64,000 bases of DNA, from positions 1 to 64,000 of the forward strand of contig NZ_JACJSB010000020.1 in assembly GCF_014697585.1 (NCBI RefSeq). Reading direction: 5' to 3'. The notes under the pieces are model-generated. The model was not told the DNA's origin and ran no database searches. It saw only the letters and a list, made by a program, of their open reading frames with translations. Below are positions 16,778 through 26,434 of this stretch, piece by piece. The position numbers and the translations under genes were made by a program. Numbering within the stretch: the stretch's first letter is position 1; each line of letters begins with the position of its first letter. The stretch comes from Dolichospermum sp. FACHB-1091. Its GTDB lineage: Bacteria > Cyanobacteriota > Cyanobacteriia > Cyanobacteriales > Nostocaceae.

Positions 16778-18280
16778 TTATCTCACGGAAAATGCCTCAC
16801 TGAAACGTCGAGTAATTGGTTCAATAATGAAGGTTAAAACCGACTTTTTCCGAGTGACAATTTCGGCGTTAGCAACCATGCCTGGATTAAATTCTACCTC
16901 TTGTCCGCGCACATTTAAAGAATGTTTACTTAACTTAATTCTTGTGGGAAAAACCAAACCTAACTCTTTATCAATTGTCGCATTAGGACTAATTTGTAAT
17001 ACTTGACCTTCAACTACACCAAATTCTTGAAAGGGAAAAGTAGCGATTTTAACTTTCGCTTTCATTCCCTGATTAATAAAGCCAATATCACGGTTAAGAA
17101 CTTTTACCTCCAAGAGCATTTCTTCCCCTTCTGGTAAAATTGATAATAGTTCTTCTCCAGATTGTACTGGACCTTTAGTAGCTTTAATTTTGTAAATTGT
17201 ACCAGCAACTGGGGCTTTAATAGTTTCTCCGTCTTTTTGTTTTCTAGCTTGTTCTAATTGACCAGCAACGGTGGTTAATTCTTCTTGACGTTTGTTGATT
17301 TGGGTGAGAATTTCACTTTGACGTTCTGAGGTTAAACGAATACTTTGATTACGTGCTGTTTGATAAGCTTGTTCTGCTTGATTAATTTCTTGAATTTGAG
17401 CAGCAATGTCTTTTTCTAAAGATGTAATTTTATCTTTAGCTTCTGTGAGATTATTTTGAATTTTTGTGATTTCATCTGCACTTCTGATCATCTCTGTCTT
17501 AGCACGATTTAATCTTTCCTGAGCCTCTAAATAATCAACTCTGGGTAAAGCGCCTGGTTGAAATAAAGTCCGCAGATTTTCTTCTCTTTGTTGAGCAATT
17601 TGTAAATTACTCTCTAACATAGAGCGCAAATTTTTTGTATTTTCTAGGTTTTTTTGAACATTGCTAAAAGTGATTTTAGCATTGGCCAAATTTTCCTGTA
17701 AACGACTTAATCTCACTTGGGCTTGATTCATAATTGATTGTTGTCGCTTGGCTTCTGCTACTGCTGCTGCTTGCTTGGCTTTATAGTCTAATAAACGGGA
17801 GTTTAAAAGTTCATCCTGGATGATTGTTCCCGCAGTTTTTCCCCCAGAACGTTCGGCTTGTAATCGTTGTAAATCATCTTCGATTAATTTACTAGATTTA
17901 GCTAAACGGTTAACATCTGTTTGTTGAAAATTGGGATCTCGTTGAATTAAAATTTGATCTTTAGTAACGCGATCGCCTTCTTTCACTTTTACTGCTAAAA
18001 TAGAACCATTACCCAAAGCTGTCACCGGTCTAACTTGGGTAGAAGCAATTAATTCTCCTGTTGCTGTGGCTACTTCATCAATTTCTGAAAAATGCGCCCA
18101 GGAAATTGTTCCCAATACAATAACACTAATTGTTCCCGCTAACAATCTTGTGTAAAGTGGTGGTAATTCCTGTACAGCTTTACCCAATTCATAAGACAAT
18201 TTTTCTTCTGGTTTAGCAAATCGCTCTTTTGTCTGACGTGCTTGTACAGCATTTGCAGCTAGGGAAAATTTCATATTCAT
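16778..18280 (-). CDS. HlyD-family membrane fusion protein
   Basis: A 500-aa periplasmic adaptor that would link an inner-membrane transporter to an outer-membrane TolC-type channel. A cytoplasmic N-tail is followed by one transmembrane helix (LLAGTISVIVLGTISWAHF), a barrel-sandwich half (VRPVTALGNGSILAVKVKEG), a long heptad-rich coiled coil over about 130-350, the second half with IKAPVAGTIYKIKATKG, and a C-terminal beta-barrel. No ABC transporter or TolC gene is adjacent, so its partners are elsewhere. The start could be Met1 or Met3. Confidence 0.9.
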   Translation of the reverse strand: MNMKFSLAANAVQARQTKERFAKPEEKLSYELGKAVQELPPLYTRLLAGTISVIVLGTISWAHFSEIDEVATATGELIASTQVRPVTALGNGSILAVKVKEGDRVTKDQILIQRDPNFQQTDVNRLAKSSKLIEDDLQRLQAERSGGKTAGTIIQDELLNSRLLDYKAKQAAAVAEAKRQQSIMNQAQVRLSRLQENLANAKITFSNVQKNLENTKNLRSMLESNLQIAQQREENLRTLFQPGALPRVDYLEAQERLNRAKTEMIRSADEITKIQNNLTEAKDKITSLEKDIAAQIQEINQAEQAYQTARNQSIRLTSERQSEILTQINKRQEELTTVAGQLEQARKQKDGETIKAPVAGTIYKIKATKGPVQSGEELLSILPEGEEMLLEVKVLNRDIGFINQGMKAKVKIATFPFQEFGVVEGQVLQISPNATIDKELGLVFPTRIKLSKHSLNVRGQEVEFNPGMVANAEIVTRKKSVLTFIIEPITRRFSEAFSVR

Positions 18281-18726
18281 AATTACTGGGGTTTACTAGT
18301 TGTTTTTTATTGAGTTATCCCAATTTTATCTCTGGCCTATAAAACTATAACGGTATGCACTTACATAAGAAAATATTTTTCTCCTTGCTGACGGGTTCTG
18401 ATATCTGGAATTAACAAAAGAACCGCTATAAATTCTCAAGGAGAAAATGCCGAACCTAATAATTTCTATGACCAATAAATAAAGACTAAATGACTAAATA
18501 ACTAAATATTTAATAGTAATCTATGGGAATATAAAATACTGTTATCTATGTCACCACTTTTATCATATTCAGATCCTCAACTTCTCCCACAAGTCGGAGA
18601 TTTTAAAAACATGAGAGTTTTTAGAAAAATTATCTGTATTTCTTTCTACAGTTAGAAGCAATTTTCTCTACAATGTATTTTAATCAGCTAGTAGCTTACT
18701 AGCCAAGGAAATAACCAATTAACTAT
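18281..18726. other. Intergenic stretch between divergent genes
   Basis: This 446-bp AT-rich gap separates the HlyD-family gene and the hydrolase gene. It should hold both promoters, but I cannot place them confidently. The only marked feature is an imperfect palindrome at 18575-18600 (CCTCAACTT / AAGTCGGAG) of the same family as those at 9037, 14942 and 19630. Confidence 0.5.
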
Positions 18727-19587
18727 ATGATTTACCACAGCGACGCGATTGCATCTCGCCAAGAAGGCAAATTTTCAGGTGTGGGTGGGCTTGACTTATA
18801 TTACCAAAGCTGGCATCCTGGGGGGGAAGTCAGGGGAATATTGGCCATTGTACATGGGTTGGGAGGACACAGCGGACTTTACAAAACCATAGTTGAGCAT
18901 TTGTTACCCAGAGAATATGCGGTTTATGCCTTAGATTTACGTGGTCATGGACGTTCATCCGGTCAAAGAGGTTACATTAATACTTGGGCTGAATTTCGTG
19001 ATGATTTGCAGGCTTTTCTCAAGTTAATTCAACAGCAACAACCAGGATACCCGATTTTCCTGTTGGGACATAGCTTGGGGGGAGTAATTGCATTAGATTA
19101 TACTCTCCATTATGTCAAAGATCAATCTATATTAGCGGGTGTGATTGGTTTTTCACCTAGTATTGGTCAAGTAGGAGTACCACTGAGTCGCGTAGTTTTA
19201 GGTAAGTTATTTTCCCGCGTCTGGCCGCGTTTTTCCTTGCATATTGGCTTAGATTTTAGCGCAGGTTCACGAAATCAGAAAATTTTAGATTCCTATACTC
19301 AAGATAAATTACGTCATACCCTCGCTACTGCTAGGTTATCTACAGAGTTTTTCGCTACAGTAGATTGGATTCACACCCACGCGGAAAAATGGCAAGTACC
19401 ACTATTAATTTTACATGGTGGTGCTGATAGAATCGCTTTACCAGCAGGAAGTCAAATGTTTTATGAAAAGGTGAATTATCCAGATAAGTTAAGAATTGAA
19501 TACCCTGGTGCTTATCATAATTTACATGATGATATTAATTATTTTGAGGTAATCACTGATTTAGTTGATTGGATGAATAAACACTAA
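18727..19587 (+). CDS. Alpha/beta hydrolase, monoacylglycerol lipase-like
   Basis: A 286-aa serine hydrolase. The oxyanion region VHGLGGHSGLY, the Asp-rich LDLRGHGRSSGQRGY and the nucleophile elbow GHSLGG are those of the lysophospholipase/monoacylglycerol lipase group. The acid (HGGADRIALP) and histidine (GAYHNLHDD) complete the triad. No signal peptide, so probably cytoplasmic and acting on membrane lipid breakdown products; substrate is inferred from family. Followed by a perfect hairpin at 19630. Confidence 0.88.
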   Translation: MIYHSDAIASRQEGKFSGVGGLDLYYQSWHPGGEVRGILAIVHGLGGHSGLYKTIVEHLLPREYAVYALDLRGHGRSSGQRGYINTWAEFRDDLQAFLKLIQQQQPGYPIFLLGHSLGGVIALDYTLHYVKDQSILAGVIGFSPSIGQVGVPLSRVVLGKLFSRVWPRFSLHIGLDFSAGSRNQKILDSYTQDKLRHTLATARLSTEFFATVDWIHTHAEKWQVPLLILHGGADRIALPAGSQMFYEKVNYPDKLRIEYPGAYHNLHDDINYFEVITDLVDWMNKH

Positions 19588-19629
19588 CCTGTCACAAAAC
19601 CTAAATAAATCTCAACAACAATATCATAT

Positions 19630-19654
19630 CCCGGACTTCTCTCACAAGTCCGGG
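19630..19654. terminator. Perfect 9-bp hairpin between convergent genes
   Basis: CCCGGACTT (19630-19638) and AAGTCCGGG (19646-19654) pair perfectly around a seven-base loop, 43 bp past the hydrolase stop and just past the end of the minus-strand gene. It is placed where a bidirectional terminator is expected, but shares its sequence with a dispersed palindrome family in this window. Confidence 0.6.
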
Positions 19655-19677
19655 GTTGTGAAATCTCGACCTTCAAA

Positions 19678-20043
19678 CTAACCATGAACACGAAATAGAT
19701 AAAAACCAGCAAGTACCAAAATAAAAATCATAGTTGCTGAATAAACAATTACATCTTTCACCAGAAAAGAAATCCAATCTTTTCTCAATTCTTGTTTAAA
19801 CTTGAGTTCTCGTAATTTCCGCTCCAGTTCTATATCTTCTTTCTCAGGTAATCTAATGTAAGGACTAATTTCTAAATCATCAATAATCTCCTCCGTCGGC
19901 TCTGGATTTTGCCAATTATCTAATGTAGAATTAGATCCAGTAACGATGATTGGCTGATGATCCTGATTTTGATTTTTTATCTCTTTTCTAATTACCTTTT
20001 TAACAATTTTTATAATTAGAGTTTCTAAGTTTTTATCCGCCAT
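19678..20043 (-). CDS. Hypothetical protein with C-terminal membrane anchor
   Basis: A 121-aa protein I do not recognise. It starts with a basic helix (LIIKIVKKVIRKEIKNQNQD), has a charged middle with LEISPYIRLPEKEDIELERKL, and ends in a single transmembrane helix (VIVYSATMIFILVLAGFYLF), so it is a tail-anchored type. It lies downstream of rpoZ on the same strand with a 140-bp gap. Confidence 0.6.
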   Translation of the reverse strand: MADKNLETLIIKIVKKVIRKEIKNQNQDHQPIIVTGSNSTLDNWQNPEPTEEIIDDLEISPYIRLPEKEDIELERKLRELKFKQELRKDWISFLVKDVIVYSATMIFILVLAGFYLFRVHG

Positions 20044-20183
20044 ATTGAGTGAAATTCAATTTATTTATACCATTTGCTACTCCACCAAAGTACAGATTTA
20101 TCTGCGGTGAACTTCCTCACCTCTCTCCTGGTCGGAGAAAGGCTGGTCAAACCGTTATTCCCTAGCAGAGAATGAGGTTTAAA

Positions 20184-20420
20184 TTATAGTTCACCGATAA
20201 TTTCCGGCTGATTTAATTCATCAGACATTTCAATAATTGCTCTCAATACGGGCTTCATTATTGAATCTTCGTTATTTTCAAAATCTTCATAACGTCGGCG
20301 TTTAGCACGGTTTGCAACTCGCACCGTAATGCGGTAGCGATTTGAGGCCGCACTAATTAGTTCTTCAGCACGGTGCATGATTTGAGACTGAGTTGCCTCG
20401 AATTTAGAACGCTTAAGCAT
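20184..20420 (-). CDS. rpoZ: RNA polymerase omega subunit
   Basis: A 78-aa omega subunit, which helps assemble and stabilise the beta-prime subunit of RNA polymerase. The N-terminal [20 protein letters not shown] and [19 protein letters not shown] match the short cyanobacterial form, and [14 protein letters not shown] follows. Normal length. It lies 20 bp downstream of a small membrane protein gene on the same strand, so co-transcription is likely. Confidence 0.93.
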   Translation of the reverse strand: MLKRSKFEATQSQIMHRAEELISAASNRYRITVRVANRAKRRRYEDFENNEDSIMKPVLRAIIEMSDELNQPEIIGEL

Positions 20421-20440
20421 AATTGACGACTCTGGAGATT

Positions 20441-20782
20441 CTATCCCAGTTTACTCGGATTTTTGAATTTAGGATAATTTTTATTTTTTAACCAATATCC
20501 TGTGGAAATTTGCCTAATTACAATGATCAGGCTGATAATTTGCTGTATTTGTTGGATTTGCTGTTGCAGTATCTGATTTTTGAGGTTGAGGTTCTGAATA
20601 TCTTCTTGAACTAGATAAATATTATCTACTGCTGTATGTAGCACTTCATAACTAGCGCGTTCATATTGATTAAATAAATCTGCTATCAGTGTTAGAGCAT
20701 CCTTTGCTTGCCATAATTTTTGAGCTAGACAAAGAAGCAGGAGGGAAATGATAATGTTAATCAGGACAACTATAGTTACCAT
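20441..20782 (-). CDS. Hypothetical membrane-anchored coiled-coil protein
   Basis: A 113-aa protein with an N-terminal transmembrane helix ([19 protein letters not shown]), an amphipathic helical middle, and a Gln-rich coiled coil with [19 protein letters not shown]. No family recognised. Placed immediately upstream of rpoZ. Confidence 0.6.
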   Translation of the reverse strand: MVTIVVLINIIISLLLLCLAQKLWQAKDALTLIADLFNQYERASYEVLHTAVDNIYLVQEDIQNLNLKNQILQQQIQQIQQIISLIIVIRQISTGYWLKNKNYPKFKNPSKLG

Positions 20783-20889
20783 TTTTTATGTTGTTTGCCA
20801 CTGATTTACCATATTATATAGTCGTAACACGCCCTAATCAAATTGGACTACTGTAAAATTTTGTAGATATTACTTTTCCCGTCACTGCC

Positions 20890-21678
20890 ATGACCGTAAA
20901 CACAAAAACTATCGTTATATTTGATATAGATGGAGTTATCCGTGATGTGAGTGGGTCCTATCGTCGAGCGCTATCAGATACGGTAGAATATTTTACCGGA
21001 CAAGCTTATCGTCCCACAGCAATGGACATTGACCACCTCAAATCAGAGGGAATCTGGAATAATGATTGGGAAGCCTCCCAGGAGTTAATTTACCGTCATT
21101 TTGTCAGTCAAGGACAGGAGAGGGAACAACTATCATTAGATTATGAAGAGATTGTGACTTATTTTCAAAGCCGTTATCGAGGTACAGATCCTGAAAATTG
21201 GAATGGTTATATTTGTCATGAGTCTTTATTAGTAGACCCTAGTTATTTTCAAGAATTAACCCAAAGTGGTATTGCTTGGGGTTTTTTTAGTGGTGCGACT
21301 CGTTTGAGTGCTAAATATGTGTTAGAAAAACGTTTAGGTTTAAAAGCTCCTGTACTAATTGCAATGGAAGACGCACCCGGTAAACCAGATCCTACGGGGC
21401 TTTTTGCTAGTATTAACCTGTTAACAAATGGTAACGATCAAAAATCAACAGTTGTGTATGTGGGAGACACAGTAGCAGATATGTATACCGTGGTCAAAGC
21501 CAAAGCTATAGATAATTCACGGACTTGGTTGAGTGTGGGAGTGTTACCTCCTCACGTTCAGGAAACAGCAGCGGAACGTGAAAATTATGCACAAATGCTG
21601 ATGAAATCTGGGGCAAATATCGTATTTAATAATGTACAAGAACTAACAATTAAGACAATTTCCAAATTAGAATCATAA
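20890..21678 (+). CDS. HAD-superfamily hydrolase (subfamily IA, TIGR01548-like)
   Basis: A 262-aa HAD phosphatase. Motif I is DIDGVIRDV near residue 12 (nucleophile Asp), motif II SGATRLS, the Lys region EDAPGKPDPTG, and motif IV VVYVGDTVADM. The insertion and the SGSYRRALSDT-like cap match a cyanobacterial subgroup named TIGR01548. Its true substrate is not established and no neighbouring biosynthesis gene helps. The gene ends in a HIP1-based hairpin. Confidence 0.82.
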   Translation: MTVNTKTIVIFDIDGVIRDVSGSYRRALSDTVEYFTGQAYRPTAMDIDHLKSEGIWNNDWEASQELIYRHFVSQGQEREQLSLDYEEIVTYFQSRYRGTDPENWNGYICHESLLVDPSYFQELTQSGIAWGFFSGATRLSAKYVLEKRLGLKAPVLIAMEDAPGKPDPTGLFASINLLTNGNDQKSTVVYVGDTVADMYTVVKAKAIDNSRTWLSVGVLPPHVQETAAERENYAQMLMKSGANIVFNNVQELTIKTISKLES

Positions 21679-21684
21679 TTTAGG

Positions 21685-21723
21685 TATGCGATCGCTGTAT
21701 GGTAGTGTCAGAGCGATCGCATA
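21685..21723. terminator. HIP1-containing hairpin between convergent genes
   Basis: TATGCGATCGCT (21685-21696) and AGCGATCGCATA (21712-21723) form a perfect 12-bp stem with a 15-base loop, 7 bp after the HAD stop and before the end of the minus-strand glycosyltransferase. It combines two HIP1 octamers into what may be a bidirectional terminator. Confidence 0.6.
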
Positions 21724-21730
21724 TTCCGTC

Positions 21731-23032
21731 TTAATATTTGATTTGATTAGAGAGAATTGGTTGGCCAGTATATACTACCTTTTCAACAATATCAGCGGCG
21801 TAATTCAAACCCCCAGCCCTAACAATTGCCTCTTTTAGCCTCACTGCATTTTGTTTGTACGAGGATTCTGTTAATACCCGCTTTATTGTTTTTTGTAGAC
21901 TTGTAACATCTAAGCGAGACAGTGGTAAAAATTCCCCGGTGCCTGTATAAGCTATGCGAGAAGCAATTCCCGGCTGTTCATTAGTAATCGGAATAGCTAC
22001 CAGTGGAACTCCACTGCTTAAAGCCGCTAACACTGCATTCATACCACCATGAGTGATAGTGAGAACAGATTGCGAAATCAATTGCTGCTGGGGGGCATAG
22101 GGTACGACCAGAGGTGAACCTAGTAGGTTAAAATCTAATTCTTTTATTTCTGGCTGACCTAAAGAAATGACAAGTTGTACATCCAATCCTATAGATGCTT
22201 CTGCAATAATTTGAAAAATTTCCTGTTTGCGGTTTTGTAAAGTACCTAATGCAGCGTAAATCAATGGTTTACCATTCAATTTTTCAAAAGGGAAAGGTAC
22301 TGCTGATAATGAAAGAGGCTCTAATCCTGACGGGTCTTGTAATGGACCAGTATAATGAAATGTTTTGGGTAAACGTATTCGCGGAAAGTCAAATTCAGCA
22401 GGTAGCTGGCATATCTGAGCCAATTTTCCAGCAGCATCATCACGACATATATAAGCTGGCAAATTCCATTGACGACGTTGATCTACGACTAATTTCCAGA
22501 TTTTTTGTGATAATCGATTCAGTAAAAAGTTACCTGCAAGGTTTCGCCAAGAAGACCACCAGGCTGTGTTATAGTCCCAATTGGTAAAGTAAGGTGGAAC
22601 TCCTGTTTCCCTATTAATGAGAAGGGCATTGCATACACAGATAAAAGGTATTTTTAGGAAGTCGGCAATAGTTCCGCCACCGGTTGTTACTTGATCTACT
22701 AACAACACCTCTATTCCTGCTTTCGAGATTGCTGTAGGTCCTTCACTAAACAGCATCTTTGTTTCCTTTTCCAGCCAGTTTATTGTGAAATTTAATGCTG
22801 GTATTCCACTTAATTCTCCCAACTGTTTGTACATTGGTTCTAATATTCCAGAGGGAAATTCAGCTTCGCCTATTTTCCAAAATTCTAATCCAGCCTTATT
22901 CACCTTAGATTGAACATCGGGTATATGGAATAATGTAACCCGATGACCACGACGTTTTAATTCTCTTCCCAAAACAAACATTGGGTTAAGATGACCTATT
23001 GCTGCTGGACAAAGAATACCAAAATGAGTCAT
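21731..23032 (-). CDS. UDP-glycosyltransferase-like protein (CrtX/MGT type)
   Basis: A 433-aa GT-B glycosyltransferase of family GT1. The N-terminal acceptor domain starts THFGILCPAAIGHLNPMFVL, with the catalytic-type His in GHLNP. The donor domain carries LIYAALGTLQNR and THGGMNAVLAALSSGVPLVA, plus the ITNEQPGIASRI segment of the nucleotide-sugar site. It most resembles zeaxanthin glucosyltransferase CrtX and antibiotic MGTs. Glycosylation of a carotenoid or lipid is possible but not shown. Confidence 0.82.
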   Translation of the reverse strand: MTHFGILCPAAIGHLNPMFVLGRELKRRGHRVTLFHIPDVQSKVNKAGLEFWKIGEAEFPSGILEPMYKQLGELSGIPALNFTINWLEKETKMLFSEGPTAISKAGIEVLLVDQVTTGGGTIADFLKIPFICVCNALLINRETGVPPYFTNWDYNTAWWSSWRNLAGNFLLNRLSQKIWKLVVDQRRQWNLPAYICRDDAAGKLAQICQLPAEFDFPRIRLPKTFHYTGPLQDPSGLEPLSLSAVPFPFEKLNGKPLIYAALGTLQNRKQEIFQIIAEASIGLDVQLVISLGQPEIKELDFNLLGSPLVVPYAPQQQLISQSVLTITHGGMNAVLAALSSGVPLVAIPITNEQPGIASRIAYTGTGEFLPLSRLDVTSLQKTIKRVLTESSYKQNAVRLKEAIVRAGGLNYAADIVEKVVYTGQPILSNQIKY

Positions 23033-23349
23033 AATTGTGTTTTCTATTAATTAGAATCAATTACAATCACATATACCAGAAAACTACCTTACAAATTTAA
23101 CGTGTAAATATTTTTTTGAGAGTGCTGACCATAATTATCAAACTTAGATTTTAAATTAGATTTTTTTTTAAACTTATCTTATATTTAACTCTCAAAAACC
23201 CGAAAAATAATTAACGATTTTACACAATAACTCATGCAGGTATTACCTGGAATATTCCCATTGCGTCATTTTCAGCAAATTAATTAAAAGGTGCGTTAAT
23301 TAGATAACGTCACCTATTATCATTGGATAATTTATTTTGGGAAATGCTC
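23033..23349. other. AT-rich intergenic stretch with one hairpin
   Basis: A 317-bp gap between two minus-strand genes, rich in A/T runs. At 23289-23315 AGGTGCGTTA and TAACGTCACCT form a stem with one bulged base, 35 bp after the stop of the TPR gene, suitable as its terminator. No gene seen. Confidence 0.55.
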
Positions 23350-24150
23350 TTATTTTAATTTCAAAAATTTATCTAAGGCTAATACCATACTTGGCGGCCA
23401 ACGGCGGATATTTGTCACCCAATTTATATCTTTATAACGAATATCTAATCCATAGGCTGCTACCCAATTACTTTCCGCTTCACCTCTATTTCCTGTCACC
23501 CAATAGGCTGCTGTTAATGCGGCTCGCATATCAGCAAACCGGGGATATTTACGGACTATATTTCGCATTTCCCGAATTGCTTTTTCTACTTGATTAGTTT
23601 CATATAAAGCTAGGGCGTAATTAGCTCTAGCAAAGGCAAAATTGGGGTTAATTTCTGAGGCTTTTTGGTAATCTAAAATGGCTGCTTCCCATTGTCCTAA
23701 ACCTGCTTTAGCATTACCGCGATTATTATAGCCCATAGCATCTTGGGGATCTAATTCTAACACACGATTATAATCGGCGATCGCTTCTTCCCATCTCCCT
23801 AAACCTTCCAATGCTGTCCCCCGATTCAAATAAGGATCTGTCACATTGGGAGCAAGTTCTACGGCTTTATTATAATCAGCTAATGCTGCTGCTAATTTAT
23901 TTTGACTAACACGAGAATTACCACGATTACTCCATGCTCCCGCATTGCTGGGAAATTTTTCAATGATTTGTGTCCAATAAGTTTCCGCTGTGACAAAATC
24001 ACCTTTATTTGTGGCTATAAAGGCCTTAGTAGCTAATTCGTCTCCTATTTGTAACTCTTCTGCGGTTATAGTTTGAGTTTGTGCCATAACGGGTGTATTC
24101 CAACTAAAAACCATTAACAAACTCAGAAAAATACCAATTAATTTAATCAT
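23350..24150 (-). CDS. Secreted or periplasmic TPR-repeat protein
   Basis: A 266-aa protein with a cleavable-looking signal peptide (IKLIGIFLSLLMVFSWNTPVMAQ, cut after AQ about residue 24) and four or more TPR units, including AWSNRGNSRVSQNKLAAALAD, DPYLNRGTALEGLGRWEEAIA and AMGYNNRGNAKAGLGQWEAAI. TPR solenoids mediate protein contacts. Cyanobacterial relatives include thylakoid and photosystem assembly factors, but I cannot assign a role. Confidence 0.87.
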   Translation of the reverse strand: MIKLIGIFLSLLMVFSWNTPVMAQTQTITAEELQIGDELATKAFIATNKGDFVTAETYWTQIIEKFPSNAGAWSNRGNSRVSQNKLAAALADYNKAVELAPNVTDPYLNRGTALEGLGRWEEAIADYNRVLELDPQDAMGYNNRGNAKAGLGQWEAAILDYQKASEINPNFAFARANYALALYETNQVEKAIREMRNIVRKYPRFADMRAALTAAYWVTGNRGEAESNWVAAYGLDIRYKDINWVTNIRRWPPSMVLALDKFLKLK

Positions 24151-24328
24151 CTAAGTAAGTGATATGCAACAAAATTAATAATATAACAAATAGTGGCAAA
24201 TGGCGATTTTTTTTTACAAACCACTCCAGACCCAGAGTACCCAGATGTAATTATAAACCAGATGTAATTATAAAAAATATAAAAAAAATAAAAAAGGTGT
24301 TAATATCTCTTTTATAATTACTGAGAAT

Positions 24329-26227
24329 TTACTCTAAAGGAAACAAAGCAATTGTTTTATCTCCACTCCCCGCAGCCAATACTTTACCATCTGGACTAAA
24401 AGCAATTGAGTTAATTACTGCATCATTATACTTGATACTGGAAATTTCTTCTCCATTATCTATTGTCCATATTTTCAGTGTTTTATCTTTACTCGCACTA
24501 GCCAATATTTGACCATTGGGACTAAAAGCTAGGGAAGAAATATGATCAGAATGTCCCGATAAGGTTCTTATTTCTTGACTAGTTTCTACATCCCAAAGTT
24601 TAATAGTTTTATCTTGACTACCGCTAATTAAAGTTTTTCCGTCTGGACTAAACGCAAGAGAAGTAATTCCTCCAAACCAATCAGAATGTCCTCTTAATGT
24701 TTTGACTTGATTTTCAGCTAATACTAAAATTTTGATGGTTTTATCATTACCACCCGCACCACTAGCTAATAGTTTACCATCGGGACTGAAAGCTACACAT
24801 AAAACCTCATCTGTATGACCCTGAAAAGAGTAAATTTCTTTTCCTGTTTCTAGTGACCACATTTTTACGGTTTTATCTTTACTACCACTAGCTATCAGTT
24901 TTCCCAAGGGACTAAATGCGACAGCATACACCCTTTTTTCATGTCCGATAAATGTGTAAATTGCTAGTCCTAGATTTATGTTCCATAATTTAATTGTTTT
25001 GTCATCACTTCCACTGATCAAAAACTGACTATCTGGACTAAAAGCTATGGAATTAATCCCCCTAGACGAAGAATATTCTCCATGTCCTTCTAAAATAGAA
25101 TGTTTCTTGGTTGCTAAATCCCACAATATAATGATTTTATCATCACTTCCACTTGCTAAAAGTTTACCATTTGGACTAAAGTCCACAGAGAGAACTTTAT
25201 TTTTATGTGTTTTGAGATTATTAAAAAATACTAATTTTCCAGTTTTCTCATCTATTAGAGATTTGGGAGGAGTTAGTTCTAGTGTTTCTGCTGTTTCTTG
25301 ATCATTATCTTTTGGTTGTAAATTCGATTTATTTTCTACCTGTAACGGTTGTACTAAAGCTGTAAATAAATTATCTAATTCTGTTAACGCATCTAATTTT
25401 GTTAATTGTTGGGTAATCACATCAAGGATGTGATGATTTTGGGAAGTTTCACTTTCTTGCTTTTGTTTAATTTCATTTATTTCTTGGTTGTGTTCTGAAA
25501 TTGTTTGATGTAATTTCTCTGTTGAGTTGTCAATTTCTGTAAATCGGGAATTAATCACTGCAATTTGTTGATTAATCTGGGAAAATTCCCTATTTTGATT
25601 TTGTTGATTATTACTTAATTCTGTTAATTGCTGTAAATTGTTTTGATGGTCACTTTCTATAGAGGTTTCAATTTCTGTAAATCGAGAATTTAAGACTTGT
25701 ATCTGTTGATTAAGTGATAATAATTCAGTTTTCAATTCAGCAATATTGTTTAAATATTCATCTTTTTCAACATTGGAACTCAAGTTTTCTAGGGAAGTAT
25801 CTAATTGCTGTAAACGATTATTGACAATTTGAATTTTCTCGTCAATAATTTGACTAATTTCTTGTTTATCAGCCTCGATTTTTCCCAAAATTTGATTAAT
25901 TGCGATCTCAATCCTCTGGTCAATAATTTGACTTAATTGTTGTCTCCAAGTTTCGATTTGTTCTAGTCGTTGATTATATGTATTCATGGTTTTATTTAGT
26001 TGATCAAATTCTTCATCTGTATTTTGCAAATTTGTCTGTAATTGGTCAAGTGATTGTAATTGGGAATAATGAAACTGAGGACGATTAACTAAATTTAAAG
26101 CCACACTTAAACACAAGGGAATCAAACCATAAGCTACTTGTTGCGTCACTGTAGCTACTATTATTCCTAATATGGACAACCCTAAGCATAGATACTCGCT
26201 AACTTTTAGCCACTTATGATTATTCAT
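24329..26227 (-). CDS. Membrane-anchored coiled-coil WD40 protein
   Basis: A 632-aa protein in three parts. Residues about 8-45 hold two hydrophobic helices; about 50-290 is a long Gln-rich coiled coil (LQQLDTSLENLSS, QQIAVINSRFTEID and similar heptads). The C-terminal 300 residues are seven WD40 repeats with the recurring AFSPDGKxLASGSxDKTIKLW, enough for one seven-bladed propeller. Such proteins act as scaffolds. Partners are unknown; no kinase or caspase domain is fused, unlike many cyanobacterial WD40 proteins. Confidence 0.9.
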   Translation of the reverse strand: MNNHKWLKVSEYLCLGLSILGIIVATVTQQVAYGLIPLCLSVALNLVNRPQFHYSQLQSLDQLQTNLQNTDEEFDQLNKTMNTYNQRLEQIETWRQQLSQIIDQRIEIAINQILGKIEADKQEISQIIDEKIQIVNNRLQQLDTSLENLSSNVEKDEYLNNIAELKTELLSLNQQIQVLNSRFTEIETSIESDHQNNLQQLTELSNNQQNQNREFSQINQQIAVINSRFTEIDNSTEKLHQTISEHNQEINEIKQKQESETSQNHHILDVITQQLTKLDALTELDNLFTALVQPLQVENKSNLQPKDNDQETAETLELTPPKSLIDEKTGKLVFFNNLKTHKNKVLSVDFSPNGKLLASGSDDKIIILWDLATKKHSILEGHGEYSSSRGINSIAFSPDSQFLISGSDDKTIKLWNINLGLAIYTFIGHEKRVYAVAFSPLGKLIASGSKDKTVKMWSLETGKEIYSFQGHTDEVLCVAFSPDGKLLASGAGGNDKTIKILVLAENQVKTLRGHSDWFGGITSLAFSPDGKTLISGSQDKTIKLWDVETSQEIRTLSGHSDHISSLAFSPNGQILASASKDKTLKIWTIDNGEEISSIKYNDAVINSIAFSPDGKVLAAGSGDKTIALFPLE

Positions 26228-26324
26228 GTTCCCTGGTATTACTTGTCAAGTAGTGATTATAGCAGACACCCAACTTATTTAAGACGTATTTAAAAAGTGA
26301 GGGTCTAGATTTTTAGATTTTTAC

Positions 26325-26416
26325 AGGACTTACGCAAAATATCTCTCAAACCCTCATTTCTCTGTGTTCTCTGTGTCTCTGTGGTTCGTTTATTCCGTAA
26401 CTCTTGCGTAAGTCCT
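26325..26416 (+). mobile_element. MITE-like element with AGGACTTACGCA ends, copy a
   Basis: A 92-bp non-coding segment bounded by a perfect 12-bp inverted repeat: AGGACTTACGCA at 26325-26336 and its complement at 26405-26416. The inside begins AAATATCTCTCAAACCCTC, which is found again in inverted orientation inside 37131-37244. Confidence 0.85.
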
Positions 26417-26434
26417 ATTTTACTTTTAATCCAC

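Noticed and set aside
16755-17006. 83-aa plus-strand ORF
   Set aside because: It is opposite the 3' end of the HlyD-family gene.
24239-24274. Direct repeat CCAGATGTAATTATAAA, two copies
   Set aside because: Short, AT-rich and with no structure or gene context that would make it informative.
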